Position numbers and translations under genes: made by a program
Source: CAYRTD01 sp964426915
Lineage (GTDB): Bacteria > Bacteroidota > Bacteroidia > Bacteroidales > GCA-2748055
Length of the DNA: 48,652 nucleotides
NCBI GenBank assembly: GCA_964426915.1
Contig: CAYRTD010000013.1
Coordinates: forward strand, 1 to 48,652
Reading direction: 5' to 3'
Shown here: positions 31,495 through 39,381 of the stretch, piece after piece
How positions within the stretch are numbered: position 1 is the first letter of the stretch
How the letters are laid out: every line of letters starts with the position of its first letter
The notes under the pieces: model-generated
What the model was told of the DNA's origin: nothing
What the model saw: only the letters and a program-made list of their open reading frames with translations
Database searches by the model: none

Positions 31495-32082
31495 TTATCC
31501 ATTTATGCCTAATAGCGTGTTTATTCTTGATTTATCAAATCCCACAATTATCTCTCCATTAATAATTGTTTGCGGAACACCTTGTTGTCCACTTCTGTTT
31601 GTCATTTCCGCAGCTGCCTGCTGATCCCTTGAAACATCAATATCTCTGAACCTTATTTTCTTTTGCCTTAGATAAGATTTTAATGTATTACACCAGGTAC
31701 AGGAAGGGGTACTATATACCACCACTCTTTTTTGAGGTGATCCGTCCTTGCCCGCTTGTGACTGATAGACCGCATCTTCCAGGATTGCTTTAAAATAGGC
31801 TGATTCATGACAACCCTTGATCGTGTTCTTAGGTTCGTTTTCTTTAAATTCCAGCATAGTAGGAGCTGAGCTAATATTATAATGACCATGTACGTCTTTT
31901 ACTTCTGACACATTAACAGAAAAGAGATTAATGCCATCAATATTTTCTGCAGCTTTATTAAAATGCTCTAAGGCACACTCGCTCTGTTCAGAACCTTTTT
32001 TGTAAATGAGCAGGTAGGATCTGTCAGATTTGCTAAGCTTTACTTTCAGATCATCAAGTGAGGTAATTTCCTGAATTTTCAT
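31495..32082 (-). CDS. Thioredoxin-like/glutaredoxin fusion protein
   Basis: The 195-residue product has two thioredoxin-fold halves. The first (about residues 1-105) keeps the cis-Pro site (SSAPTMLEF) but has SEQSEC where the CxxC should be, so only Cys36 remains. The second (about 118-193) is a glutaredoxin domain with CTWC at 128-131 and the cis-Pro in GVPQTIING. The C-terminal half should be redox-active; the N-terminal half is probably a degenerate or single-Cys partner, possibly recognising peroxide-modified substrates. No signal peptide is present, so it is cytoplasmic. It is upstream of the GroES-like gene on the same strand. The fusion with a degenerate first half is uncommon. Confidence 0.85.
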   Translation of the reverse strand: MKIQEITSLDDLKVKLSKSDRSYLLIYKKGSEQSECALEHFNKAAENIDGINLFSVNVSEVKDVHGHYNISSAPTMLEFKENEPKNTIKGCHESAYFKAILEDAVYQSQAGKDGSPQKRVVVYSTPSCTWCNTLKSYLRQKKIRFRDIDVSRDQQAAAEMTNRSGQQGVPQTIINGEIIVGFDKSRINTLLGING

Positions 32083-32230
32083 GAATTGATAATTTTATAT
32101 CTAAATATTTAAATTTGTCAATGTATTACATAAAATGTGCCATTGATATTTATTAACATTATGGCAGAAAGAGATGGAAAAAATGTCAGTAAATTGAAAA
32201 GTGTTGCAATTGTGTTTTCCGGATTAAGGA

Positions 32231-33172
32231 CTAAAAGGGTAATTTATTCAATTCAACATTACCTCCCGAAATGATTATCCCGGTTTTTTTCGAAGTAAAA
32301 TATTTGTTTTCCTTCCATATTGCTGCTACAGCAACTGCACTGGATGGCTCGATTATTATTTTCATACGCTCCCAGACCCATCTCATTGCATAAATGATCT
32401 CTTCTTCTTCAACTCTGATTATTTCACTAACATATTTTTGAATAATTGGGAAATTTTTATCACCTAACTGAGTTTTGAGTCCATCGGCAACCGTATCGGG
32501 ATTAACAGAAGGTTGAATTGCTCCTTTTTTCAAGGACCAGTAGGCGTCATCGGCAGCGATTGGTTCGCCGGCATAAATCCGGATCGATGGATTGATTGCT
32601 TTTGCTGCGAGAGCAGTACCGGCAAGAAGCCCCCCGCCTCCCACGGGTGTAATTATAGCCTCCAGATCGGGAACAGCTTCCAGAAATTCAATGCACACAC
32701 TTGCATTCCCGTCTATCACTTCTTTTTGATTTGATGGATGCAGGATAACAGCTCCGGTTTTTTTACTGAACTCATCAGTTGAACGGATACGGGATTCCAG
32801 ATTAGGCTCGCATTCAATAACTCTTGCACCATACGATCTGACAGCATTTTTTTTTACTTCGGGTGCTGTCGTTGGCATTATTACAGTTGCAGGAATGCCG
32901 GTGATCCGAGCAGATAAAGAGACAGCTTGTGCGAAATTTCCTGAGGAATGGGTTGTAACACCTTTTTGGCGTTCACTCTCGCTTAAGTTTAAAATTGCAT
33001 TCAACGCCCCTCTCATTTTAAATGCCCCCATTTTTTGGAAATTCTCACATTTAAAATATGCGGTACAATTACTTTTTTTATTGAATGACGAACTTGTTAA
33101 GACCGGTGTATTATGTATATACGGCTTCAGTTGCTCATATATTTTTTTCAGTTCCTGGTAATCTGTAAACAT
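32231..33172 (-). CDS. Threonine/serine dehydratase (PLP-dependent), short form
   Basis: The 313-residue product is a fold-type II PLP enzyme. The PLP lysine is Lys52 in MGAFKMRGA, the substrate loop is THSSGNFAQA, and the phosphate-binding loop is GGGG at 178-181. It lacks the C-terminal ACT/regulatory domain of biosynthetic IlvA, so it resembles catabolic threonine dehydratase or serine racemase-like enzymes, which turn threonine into 2-oxobutanoate and ammonia or act on serine. The exact substrate is not settled by sequence. It stands alone, with a 34-base gap to the outer-membrane-protein gene downstream in coordinates, which is upstream in transcription. Confidence 0.88.
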   Translation of the reverse strand: MFTDYQELKKIYEQLKPYIHNTPVLTSSSFNKKSNCTAYFKCENFQKMGAFKMRGALNAILNLSESERQKGVTTHSSGNFAQAVSLSARITGIPATVIMPTTAPEVKKNAVRSYGARVIECEPNLESRIRSTDEFSKKTGAVILHPSNQKEVIDGNASVCIEFLEAVPDLEAIITPVGGGGLLAGTALAAKAINPSIRIYAGEPIAADDAYWSLKKGAIQPSVNPDTVADGLKTQLGDKNFPIIQKYVSEIIRVEEEEIIYAMRWVWERMKIIIEPSSAVAVAAIWKENKYFTSKKTGIIISGGNVELNKLPF

Positions 33173-33206
33173 GATTACTTGTTTTCCTGCTTTTTAGGAG
33201 AATTTG

Positions 33207-33680
33207 TCAGAATATAAAACGGAAAGACAAAGCAAGCTCATCGCCCCGGAAATCTGTTGCTCCGATAAGATTAAGACTCGGCTTCCAATCCAGGGAGATA
33301 TTGAAAGGGATCTCACTGAAAACATATTCGAGCCCGATTACTCCGTCAATTCCTATAACTGTGTACCCCGTATTATTATTTAACCATGGGGTGGTATTTC
33401 CGTTCCAGAATCCAATGTGGCCACCTGCGCCATAGAAAAAATACAGGTTATCGACATCAAAAGCTCCGGTATGTCTTTCGTATAAGCCTGTAATTTTAAA
33501 ACCTCCCCATCGCGTGGAAAGAATCCCATCGACGGCATCTTTTGTCGATACAAAATGCTTAAAGCTAACTCCCTGTGACAGACCTGCACGTAGACCTACT
33601 GAATTTACATAATCCTGGGATTTTGCACTGAAGGATAATATAAATGATAGCAGTAAAATAAAGAGTATTTTGTTTTTCAT
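33207..33680 (-). CDS. Small outer-membrane beta-barrel protein
   Basis: The product is 157 residues from the start at 33680, which gives a signal peptide (MKNKILFILLLSFILSFSAK, then SQ). The upstream in-frame ATG at 33704 adds eight polar residues and is less likely. The mature part is made of alternating strands (SVGLRAGLSQGVSFKHF, FKITGLYERHTG and a closing ELALSFRFIF with C-terminal Phe), as in small outer-membrane barrels of Bacteroidota. Function unknown. Its stop lies 34 bases from the start of the threonine dehydratase gene, so the two could be co-transcribed. The PAS kinase gene lies just upstream on the same strand. Confidence 0.8.
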   Translation of the reverse strand: MKNKILFILLLSFILSFSAKSQDYVNSVGLRAGLSQGVSFKHFVSTKDAVDGILSTRWGGFKITGLYERHTGAFDVDNLYFFYGAGGHIGFWNGNTTPWLNNNTGYTVIGIDGVIGLEYVFSEIPFNISLDWKPSLNLIGATDFRGDELALSFRFIF

Positions 33681-33727
33681 ACGGGTGTTTTTTTCAGTTT
33701 GCAAATATATAGTATTTTTATAAATCC

Positions 33728-36163
33728 TCAGGCTTCCATAGGATTTTCCTTATATATGGGAATACTTACAGTAAAGGTTGTGCCTTTATTCAATTTGCTG
33801 TTCACCTGTATTTCACCATCAAGTAATTCAATAAACTTCTTTGAAATGGTGAGGCCCAATCCGGTACCTTCAAATTTACGGGTCAGCCCTTCACTGGCTT
33901 GTCTGAATTCATCAAAAATATGATCAACTTCCTCATCAGGAATACCTATCCCTGTATCGGTTATGCTAATGATGATCTTCTCTGAATCGAAAACCGAGCC
34001 TGTAGTAGTAACGGAAAGAGTAACACTTCCCTTATTGGTGAATTTTATAGCGTTACTTATAAGATGAGATACAACTTTTTTGAGTGGTGATTTAGCGATA
34101 AATGATCCTATCTCTTTTTTTGCTGGTTTATAGACCAGTTTAATTCCTTTTTTTTCCGCTTCCGGAAAGAAGTGATCTGCAATTTTTTTCAGGATTTTCA
34201 CCAGGTTCTCATGAGAGTAATAAATATCCAGGGTTTTGACCTCCAGGGTAGTAAAATCGAGTATGGTATTCAAAGTAGCCAGTAAACGCAATCCACTTTG
34301 ATTAATTACGTTGATCATTTCCCGGTTCCTTTTGTCTTCTGTTTGTTCCAGAAGTAATTCTGAGAAACCGAGTATTCCGTTGAGTGGTGTTCTTAATTCA
34401 TGACTCATATTTGCAAGGAAAGCCGTTTTTATTCGGTTCATTTCTTCGGCTTTCTCTTTGGCTTCAGTGAGATCCGCCTCAAGTTTTAACCGCTCTATTC
34501 CCGACGATGCCTGGCTGAAAAAGGTTTCAAGAAGGTCCATGTCTACTCCGGGGGCCTGTTTTCTTGTAAAAAGTGAAAAGACTCCATATAAACTTCCGTT
34601 TCTGACGATCCCCTTTTGGATTATATTTTCTATACCGAATGTTCTTATCATAACTTTATTTAATCCGGGCCCGATCATGCCATTTGTAAGCTGAGTAAAA
34701 CCACCTTCCAGAATGATCTTCTTACCTTTGATGAGTTTCTGATAATCTTCATTATTAATCTTCCTTTTGAGCGTTTTGGTACTGGAAATTTTGCTCATTT
34801 TGAAGAAGGTTGATAATACCCCTTTTTCGATGTGTAAAAAACGGTTTGAAATATTTGAATCGGAAGGGTTATATGTGCCGAGGATAAAATATTGTTCAGG
34901 AATAATTTTTGCAAGTTGTTCTCCCAGTAGATGAAAGATGTCCTCCTTTTCCGATATATTGATAATACGCTGTGAAGTTTCATTTAAAATTTCCAGATTT
35001 TTCAGACTTTTTTCCTGGTATTCGGTAATTTTTTTATTTGCGGTAATGTCTAATCCCACCCGGATATAATTCTGGATGTTCCCCTCTGAATTGTATACCG
35101 GGGTAATGGTTACTTCTTCCCAAAAATATTCTCCGTTCTTTTTTTTGCTTTTTAATTCTCCTTCCCATGAGTCCCCTTTCTCAAGACTTTTGAGTATAAT
35201 ACTTTGAGTTTCTTTCGATAAATCATTACCTGTGATAAAATTCGCTTTCTTTCGTGCAATTTCCCTGAATTTGAATCCTGTCATTTTTGAATGGCATGGA
35301 TTACAGTATATTACATCACCCTGAGATTCGGTTATCATGATGGAAGCTGTACTTTTTTCAACTGCCATGGTCAGTTTCTGTGATTCGACTTCATAATCCT
35401 TACGATCAGTGATGTCGGTATTTATTATCACAGTTCCTGAAACATCACCTTTATTATCAACTACAGGCTGGATATGAGTAAGGAACCAAAATTTGTTATT
35501 ATTTTCCTCCATGAGAATTTCAAAAACAATACCTTCTTTATTAAGGACAGATTTGTGCAGATTCTTCATCAGCTTGTCCGCAGGACCTTTTGGATAAACT
35601 TCGGAGATCTGTTTTCCTTTGAGATTTTCCGGTGTTTGATTAAGAAATGCTGCTGCGCGCTTGTTTATGATATATATTTTCCCTTGTGCGTCTGTGTGAA
35701 TTATTTGCGCATTCGCATGCTCCAAAAGAGTCTTATATCTGTTTTCACTTTCATGAAGCTTCCTGGTATTCTCAATTTTCTCTGTTACATCCCTGATGAT
35801 ACCCATTATGCCAATGGGTGTTCCTTCATTGTTGTTTAAGATTCTTGAGGTGATCAAACATTTGCGGATCTCTTTTTCCTTGTTGAATAATTCAAGTGCA
35901 TGATCTTTTATAATCCCCTTTTCAGTTAATTCTTTTAAATAAGCTTCTCTTTTTTGGGGATAAACATAAAGACTTAGTATGTTTTGCCCGGCAAGTTCTT
36001 CCGGGGTATAACCTGAAGCATGGGTTACTGAAGGAGATACATACCTGATCGTTCCTTCCAGTCCGGCTTCAAAATATATCTCTTCGAAATGTTCAAGAAA
36101 ATTCTTTAATCGCTGCTCTGTTTTCATGCTTCCTTCTATGTTTTCTGACTTTTTGCCAAACAT
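33728..36163 (-). CDS. Soluble multi-PAS sensor histidine kinase
   Basis: The 811-residue product has three PAS domains with their PAC parts (about residues 13-130, 135-255 and 260-380; e.g. GTIRYVSPSVTHASGYTPEE and GDVIYCNPCHSKMTGFKFRE). A GAF-like region follows (about 390-555), then HisKA with His near residue 586 in MSHELRTPLNGILGF, and HATPase with ITDTGIGIPDEE and GTGLGLTISKKF. No membrane span is evident, so it is probably cytoplasmic and senses redox, light or small ligands through PAS. It is a single gene without a partner regulator nearby. The upstream region carries an unusual set of interleaved inverted repeats. Confidence 0.92.
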   Translation of the reverse strand: MFGKKSENIEGSMKTEQRLKNFLEHFEEIYFEAGLEGTIRYVSPSVTHASGYTPEELAGQNILSLYVYPQKREAYLKELTEKGIIKDHALELFNKEKEIRKCLITSRILNNNEGTPIGIMGIIRDVTEKIENTRKLHESENRYKTLLEHANAQIIHTDAQGKIYIINKRAAAFLNQTPENLKGKQISEVYPKGPADKLMKNLHKSVLNKEGIVFEILMEENNNKFWFLTHIQPVVDNKGDVSGTVIINTDITDRKDYEVESQKLTMAVEKSTASIMITESQGDVIYCNPCHSKMTGFKFREIARKKANFITGNDLSKETQSIILKSLEKGDSWEGELKSKKKNGEYFWEEVTITPVYNSEGNIQNYIRVGLDITANKKITEYQEKSLKNLEILNETSQRIINISEKEDIFHLLGEQLAKIIPEQYFILGTYNPSDSNISNRFLHIEKGVLSTFFKMSKISSTKTLKRKINNEDYQKLIKGKKIILEGGFTQLTNGMIGPGLNKVMIRTFGIENIIQKGIVRNGSLYGVFSLFTRKQAPGVDMDLLETFFSQASSGIERLKLEADLTEAKEKAEEMNRIKTAFLANMSHELRTPLNGILGFSELLLEQTEDKRNREMINVINQSGLRLLATLNTILDFTTLEVKTLDIYYSHENLVKILKKIADHFFPEAEKKGIKLVYKPAKKEIGSFIAKSPLKKVVSHLISNAIKFTNKGSVTLSVTTTGSVFDSEKIIISITDTGIGIPDEEVDHIFDEFRQASEGLTRKFEGTGLGLTISKKFIELLDGEIQVNSKLNKGTTFTVSIPIYKENPMEA

Positions 36164-36214
36164 ATATAAATACCGTTAATAATAAGTTGTTTAATGAATA
36201 ATTCTGACTGGCTG

Positions 36215-36274
36215 AATGCTAATGGGAAGCCGGAAAAAGCGGGGTTTACTCGTGTAAATTAGCATTTTTCCGGC
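36215..36274 (-). other. Interleaved inverted repeats upstream of the PAS kinase gene
   Basis: Two perfect inverted repeats are interleaved. AATGCTAAT (36215-36223) pairs with ATTAGCATT (36258-36266), and GCCGGAAAAA (36229-36238) pairs with TTTTTCCGGC (36265-36274). Between them TTTACTCGTGTAAA (36245-36258) forms a small hairpin. The two long stems cannot form as simple nested hairpins; they must alternate or form a pseudoknot. The element lies between the DUF6263-like gene's stop and the PAS kinase's start, on the path of minus-strand transcription. Confidence 0.7.
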
Positions 36275-36287
36275 GAGCATATCGCCG

Positions 36288-36313
36288 ATATCAAACATTA
36301 TGGACAGACACTA
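36288..36313 (-). repeat. Dispersed repeat terminus at the DUF6263-like gene stop
   Basis: The minus strand reads TAGTGTCTGTCCATAATGTT, the same as the left end of copy 4 near 48452 after its first bases. The first three bases, TAG at 36313-36311, are the stop codon of the DUF6263-like gene. It is a fragment of the repeat family, or its end only. Confidence 0.65.
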
Positions 36314-37237
36314 TTTAAAAACAACAGATACATTCATACTAGTTGAAATCGTCATAGGAACCTCAATTTTATCCATTCCCAGTTCTGACATATCCATTTT
36401 CATTTCTGCAAGTATATTTTGTTTCTTAATTCCTTTTGTCGTAATTCCTGATTGCGGATCAATGTTAATTTCTGAGACTTCGTTTCCGCACATGCTTACC
36501 GCTGCATTTATTCCTTCCAGTTTAAGAGAGACTTCTTCAGGGGTTGAAATCTTTGCGTCTATCTGTACGACCACCTTATTATCTGATATTTCGACCACTT
36601 TCGAGGTATTGGAGACGACAAAATTAAACTGCGCAATACCTGAATTACTCACATACTTCCAATTATCGTTAACCTGCAACTTTTTCTCAGGAAAGGGTGG
36701 ACTCATTTGCGCCAGGTTATTCCGGATTTGTTCGGCTTCGAAAAAAGTATTCAGGGTATTTTCATATTGAGAGAAAGCCTGGTCGCTGCTATCGATTTCT
36801 GAAAGGATCTCTTCCTTAATTTCTTTTAATCCTGAGATCTTTATTATTTCACCATATATATTTATGAGAATATAAAAAGGTTTATTTGTGAGAGCAAGGA
36901 GATATTCGATGCCCTCCTGATCTTCCTTCGATTCAGTGTCGATGAAAAAGTCAAGAGTGGGACTGATATTTTCTATAGCCAATCTTTTATAACTCACTGA
37001 TAAGAGTGTGGTGCTGTCGCTGGTTTCTTCAACAATACTCAGGGTTTCAATTAAAGACTTCGTTTCTACTTTCTGCTCAATACCCATCATTTTCTGCTCA
37101 GTTATATTATGAGTTTCGTAAGTTGTAATAAATTCAAGCCCTTTTGCTGGTTTGTATTTAAGGTGAATTTCCTCCTGCGAATAGGAATTTATCCTGAAAA
37201 TTAGTGAGATCAGGAAAAATGCAAGTAACTTTCTCAT
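36311..37237 (-). CDS. Secreted protein of unknown function, DUF6263-like
   Basis: The 308-residue product has a signal peptide (MRKLLAFFLISLIFRINSYS, then QE). The mature part is beta-rich with regularly spaced charged strands (IHLKYKPAKGLEFITTYETH, LIETLSIVEETSDSTTLLSV), a central helical part (GLKEIKEEILSEIDSSDQAF) and a C-terminal sandwich region. The pattern resembles DUF6263-type periplasmic proteins of Bacteroidota, whose function is unknown; I hold this assignment loosely. No catalytic motif is seen. It lies 32 bases after purA on the same strand and may be co-transcribed with it. Its TAG stop coincides with a dispersed repeat end. Confidence 0.75.
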   Translation of the reverse strand: MRKLLAFFLISLIFRINSYSQEEIHLKYKPAKGLEFITTYETHNITEQKMMGIEQKVETKSLIETLSIVEETSDSTTLLSVSYKRLAIENISPTLDFFIDTESKEDQEGIEYLLALTNKPFYILINIYGEIIKISGLKEIKEEILSEIDSSDQAFSQYENTLNTFFEAEQIRNNLAQMSPPFPEKKLQVNDNWKYVSNSGIAQFNFVVSNTSKVVEISDNKVVVQIDAKISTPEEVSLKLEGINAAVSMCGNEVSEINIDPQSGITTKGIKKQNILAEMKMDMSELGMDKIEVPMTISTSMNVSVVFK

Positions 37238-37269
37238 TGTACTTTCTGTATAAAATATAACTGAAATAC

Positions 37270-38532
37270 TTATGAAAGTTTAATAATCTGCTCTCTGTCG
37301 GGACCAACGGACACATATCTCACCGGTACCTGTAATTCCGCTTCCAGATAATCGATATATGCTTTAAACTGAGGAGGAAAATCCTCTGCCTGTCTAACAT
37401 CAACAAGGCTACTGTTCCAGCCGGGTAATTCCTTGAAAACAGGCTGGATATCACCGTCGATAGAGTATGGAAAACTTTCAATTATCTCATTTCCTCTTTT
37501 ATAGGCAGTTGTTACCTGAATTGAGTCAAAAGCATCCAGAACATCTGCTTTTGTCATCACCAATTGCGTTATCCCATTAAGCATAATAGCGTATTTCAGG
37601 GCAACAAGATCGATCCATCCGCACCTACGGGGCCTTCCTGTAGTTGAGCCAAATTCATTCCCTTCTTTTCTTAACCTGTCGCCTGTTTGACCGTGCAGTT
37701 CTGAAGGGAAAGGTCCCCCACCAACCCGTGTGCAATAGGCTTTAAAAACGCCCAGTACTTCACCAACAGATGAAGGGGCTATGCCGAGGCCTGTGCATGT
37801 ACCTGCACAAATTGTATTTGAAGAGGTGACGTAGGGATAAGAGCCAAAGTCAATATCCAGCATTGTTCCCTGAGCTCCTTCAGCAAGTATTTTTTTATTG
37901 TCTCTCACTGCACGGTTTATGAAGTGTTCCGAGTCGATAAACCGGAACTCCTTCATCATGTCAATACATTCAAACCATTCTTTTTCTGACTCAGTAATAT
38001 CGAATTCATAATCGTACATGTCGAGAAGGGTTTTATGTTTTTCAAGCAGGGCATTATACTTTTCTTTGATATTCATTTCAATATCTCCCACACGTAAACC
38101 GTTTCGTCCGGTTTTATCCATGTAGGTAGGGCCAATTCCTTTTAGTGTTGAACCAATTTTGGTTTTTCCCTTTGATTTTTCGGAAGCGGCATCCAGCAAC
38201 CTGTGTGAGGGAAGGATCAGGTGAGCTTTTCTTGAGATCATGAGATTGTGAACGGGATCAATTCCGACACCTCTTAATTTTTCTATTTCTTTCCTGAAAA
38301 TTACCGGATCAAGGACTACTCCGTTGCCAATAACATTGATAGTGTTTTTCCTGAATACTCCGGAAGGGATATTATGAAGGATATGTTTTTTGTTGTTGAA
38401 TTCGAGAGTGTGACCTGCATTTGGCCCTCCCTGAAACCTTGCAATTATATCATATTCGGGGGAGAGGACGTCGACTATTTTACCTTTGCCTTCATCTCCC
38501 CATTGAAGACCTAGAATTACATCTACTTTCAT
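37270..38532 (-). CDS. purA: Adenylosuccinate synthase
   Basis: The 420-residue product covers the whole family length. GLQWGDEGKGKIVDVLSPEY (GDEGKGK near residues 12-18), GGPNAGHTLEF, the IMP-binding GSTLKGIGPTYMDKTGRNG, QGTMLDIDFGSYPYVTSSN and STTGRPRRCGW are all present. The enzyme joins IMP and aspartate using GTP to make adenylosuccinate, the first committed step to AMP, in the cytoplasm. The fur-like gene lies upstream on the same strand, separated by a clear intrinsic terminator, so purA has its own promoter somewhere in the 38533-38690 gap. I could not identify a consensus box there. Confidence 0.97.
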   Translation of the reverse strand: MKVDVILGLQWGDEGKGKIVDVLSPEYDIIARFQGGPNAGHTLEFNNKKHILHNIPSGVFRKNTINVIGNGVVLDPVIFRKEIEKLRGVGIDPVHNLMISRKAHLILPSHRLLDAASEKSKGKTKIGSTLKGIGPTYMDKTGRNGLRVGDIEMNIKEKYNALLEKHKTLLDMYDYEFDITESEKEWFECIDMMKEFRFIDSEHFINRAVRDNKKILAEGAQGTMLDIDFGSYPYVTSSNTICAGTCTGLGIAPSSVGEVLGVFKAYCTRVGGGPFPSELHGQTGDRLRKEGNEFGSTTGRPRRCGWIDLVALKYAIMLNGITQLVMTKADVLDAFDSIQVTTAYKRGNEIIESFPYSIDGDIQPVFKELPGWNSSLVDVRQAEDFPPQFKAYIDYLEAELQVPVRYVSVGPDREQIIKLS

Positions 38533-38683
38533 TTAGTTTTATTTTATCCTGATTCAATTGAATAATATTGCCTCATGGTCATATCATCATCATTCTTTTT
38601 TTTAGATTTACTGATGCTTTTTTAGTTCCGGCGGCAATTTCCTTGTTTTCAAAATCACGCTTTTCAAACAAAAATTTAAAGAT

Positions 38684-38708
38684 AAAAAAAAGCCCTCACT
38701 AAGAGGGC
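38684..38708 (-). terminator. Intrinsic terminator of the fur-like gene
   Basis: On the minus strand GCCCTC pairs perfectly with GAGGGC across a 5-base loop, followed by a T run of seven or more. It lies 37 bases after the stop of the fur-like gene and isolates that transcript from purA. Confidence 0.88.
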
Positions 38709-38744
38709 CTGCGGACAATTTATTTCTTTAAAAAGTTTCAAAGA

Positions 38745-39191
38745 TTAATCTTTTGGTTCACTGCTTCTTCCGTAAATATAGAGTGAATGATGAGAAGGAG
38801 AAAAATTATTGAGCTCACAGGCAGTGCGAATAATTTCGTCAATCCTGGGGTCACAAAATTCAATTACCCTACCTGATTCCAGGTCGATAAGATGGTCATG
38901 TTGCATACACCTGTATGCTTTTTCGAATTGAGCAATATTCTTTCCGAACTGATGTTTTATAACCAGATTACAATCCAATAGAAGCTCAATGGTATTATAA
39001 AGGGTTGCACGGCTTACTCGGTAGTTTTTATTCTTCATGAAAATATAAAGTGATTCAATATCGAAATGTCCATCCCGGCTATAAATCTCATCCAGAATAG
39101 CGTATCTCTCCGGTGTTTTACGATGGCCTTTTTTCTCAAGGTAATCGGTAAAAATTTTCTTGACTGTTTCTTTGGTTTCTTCACTCACCAT
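38745..39191 (-). CDS. Fur-family metal- or peroxide-responsive repressor
   Basis: The 148-residue product has the Fur winged-helix N-terminus (about residues 1-85: KKGHRKTPERYAILDEIYSR, then YRVSRATLYNTIELLLDCNL) and a dimerisation domain with the HDH-type metal site (MQHDHLIDLESGRVIEFCDP) and HHSLYIYGR. Both CxxC structural-zinc pairs found in many Fur proteins are absent: DLES replaces the usual C-x-x-C after HDHLI, and SSEPKD follows YGR at the C-terminus. It should bind DNA as a dimer in response to iron, zinc or peroxide; the type cannot be assigned. It is a single-gene unit ended by a terminator. Confidence 0.93.
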   Translation of the reverse strand: MVSEETKETVKKIFTDYLEKKGHRKTPERYAILDEIYSRDGHFDIESLYIFMKNKNYRVSRATLYNTIELLLDCNLVIKHQFGKNIAQFEKAYRCMQHDHLIDLESGRVIEFCDPRIDEIIRTACELNNFSPSHHSLYIYGRSSEPKD

Positions 39192-39381
39192 AACTTAGAC
39201 TAATTAAAAATAGTAGTTCAAATTAAGTAAAAATAATTGAATTAGAGAAAACTATGAGGATAAATTTTAAATCAGTGAGACTGTGATTTTAGAAATCCTG
39301 ATTCTTTGGGATGAACTGAAATTACTAAGTCGAACTGACGTTACCCCAAACTAAACAACACTTTTTACACAGCCCCATATT

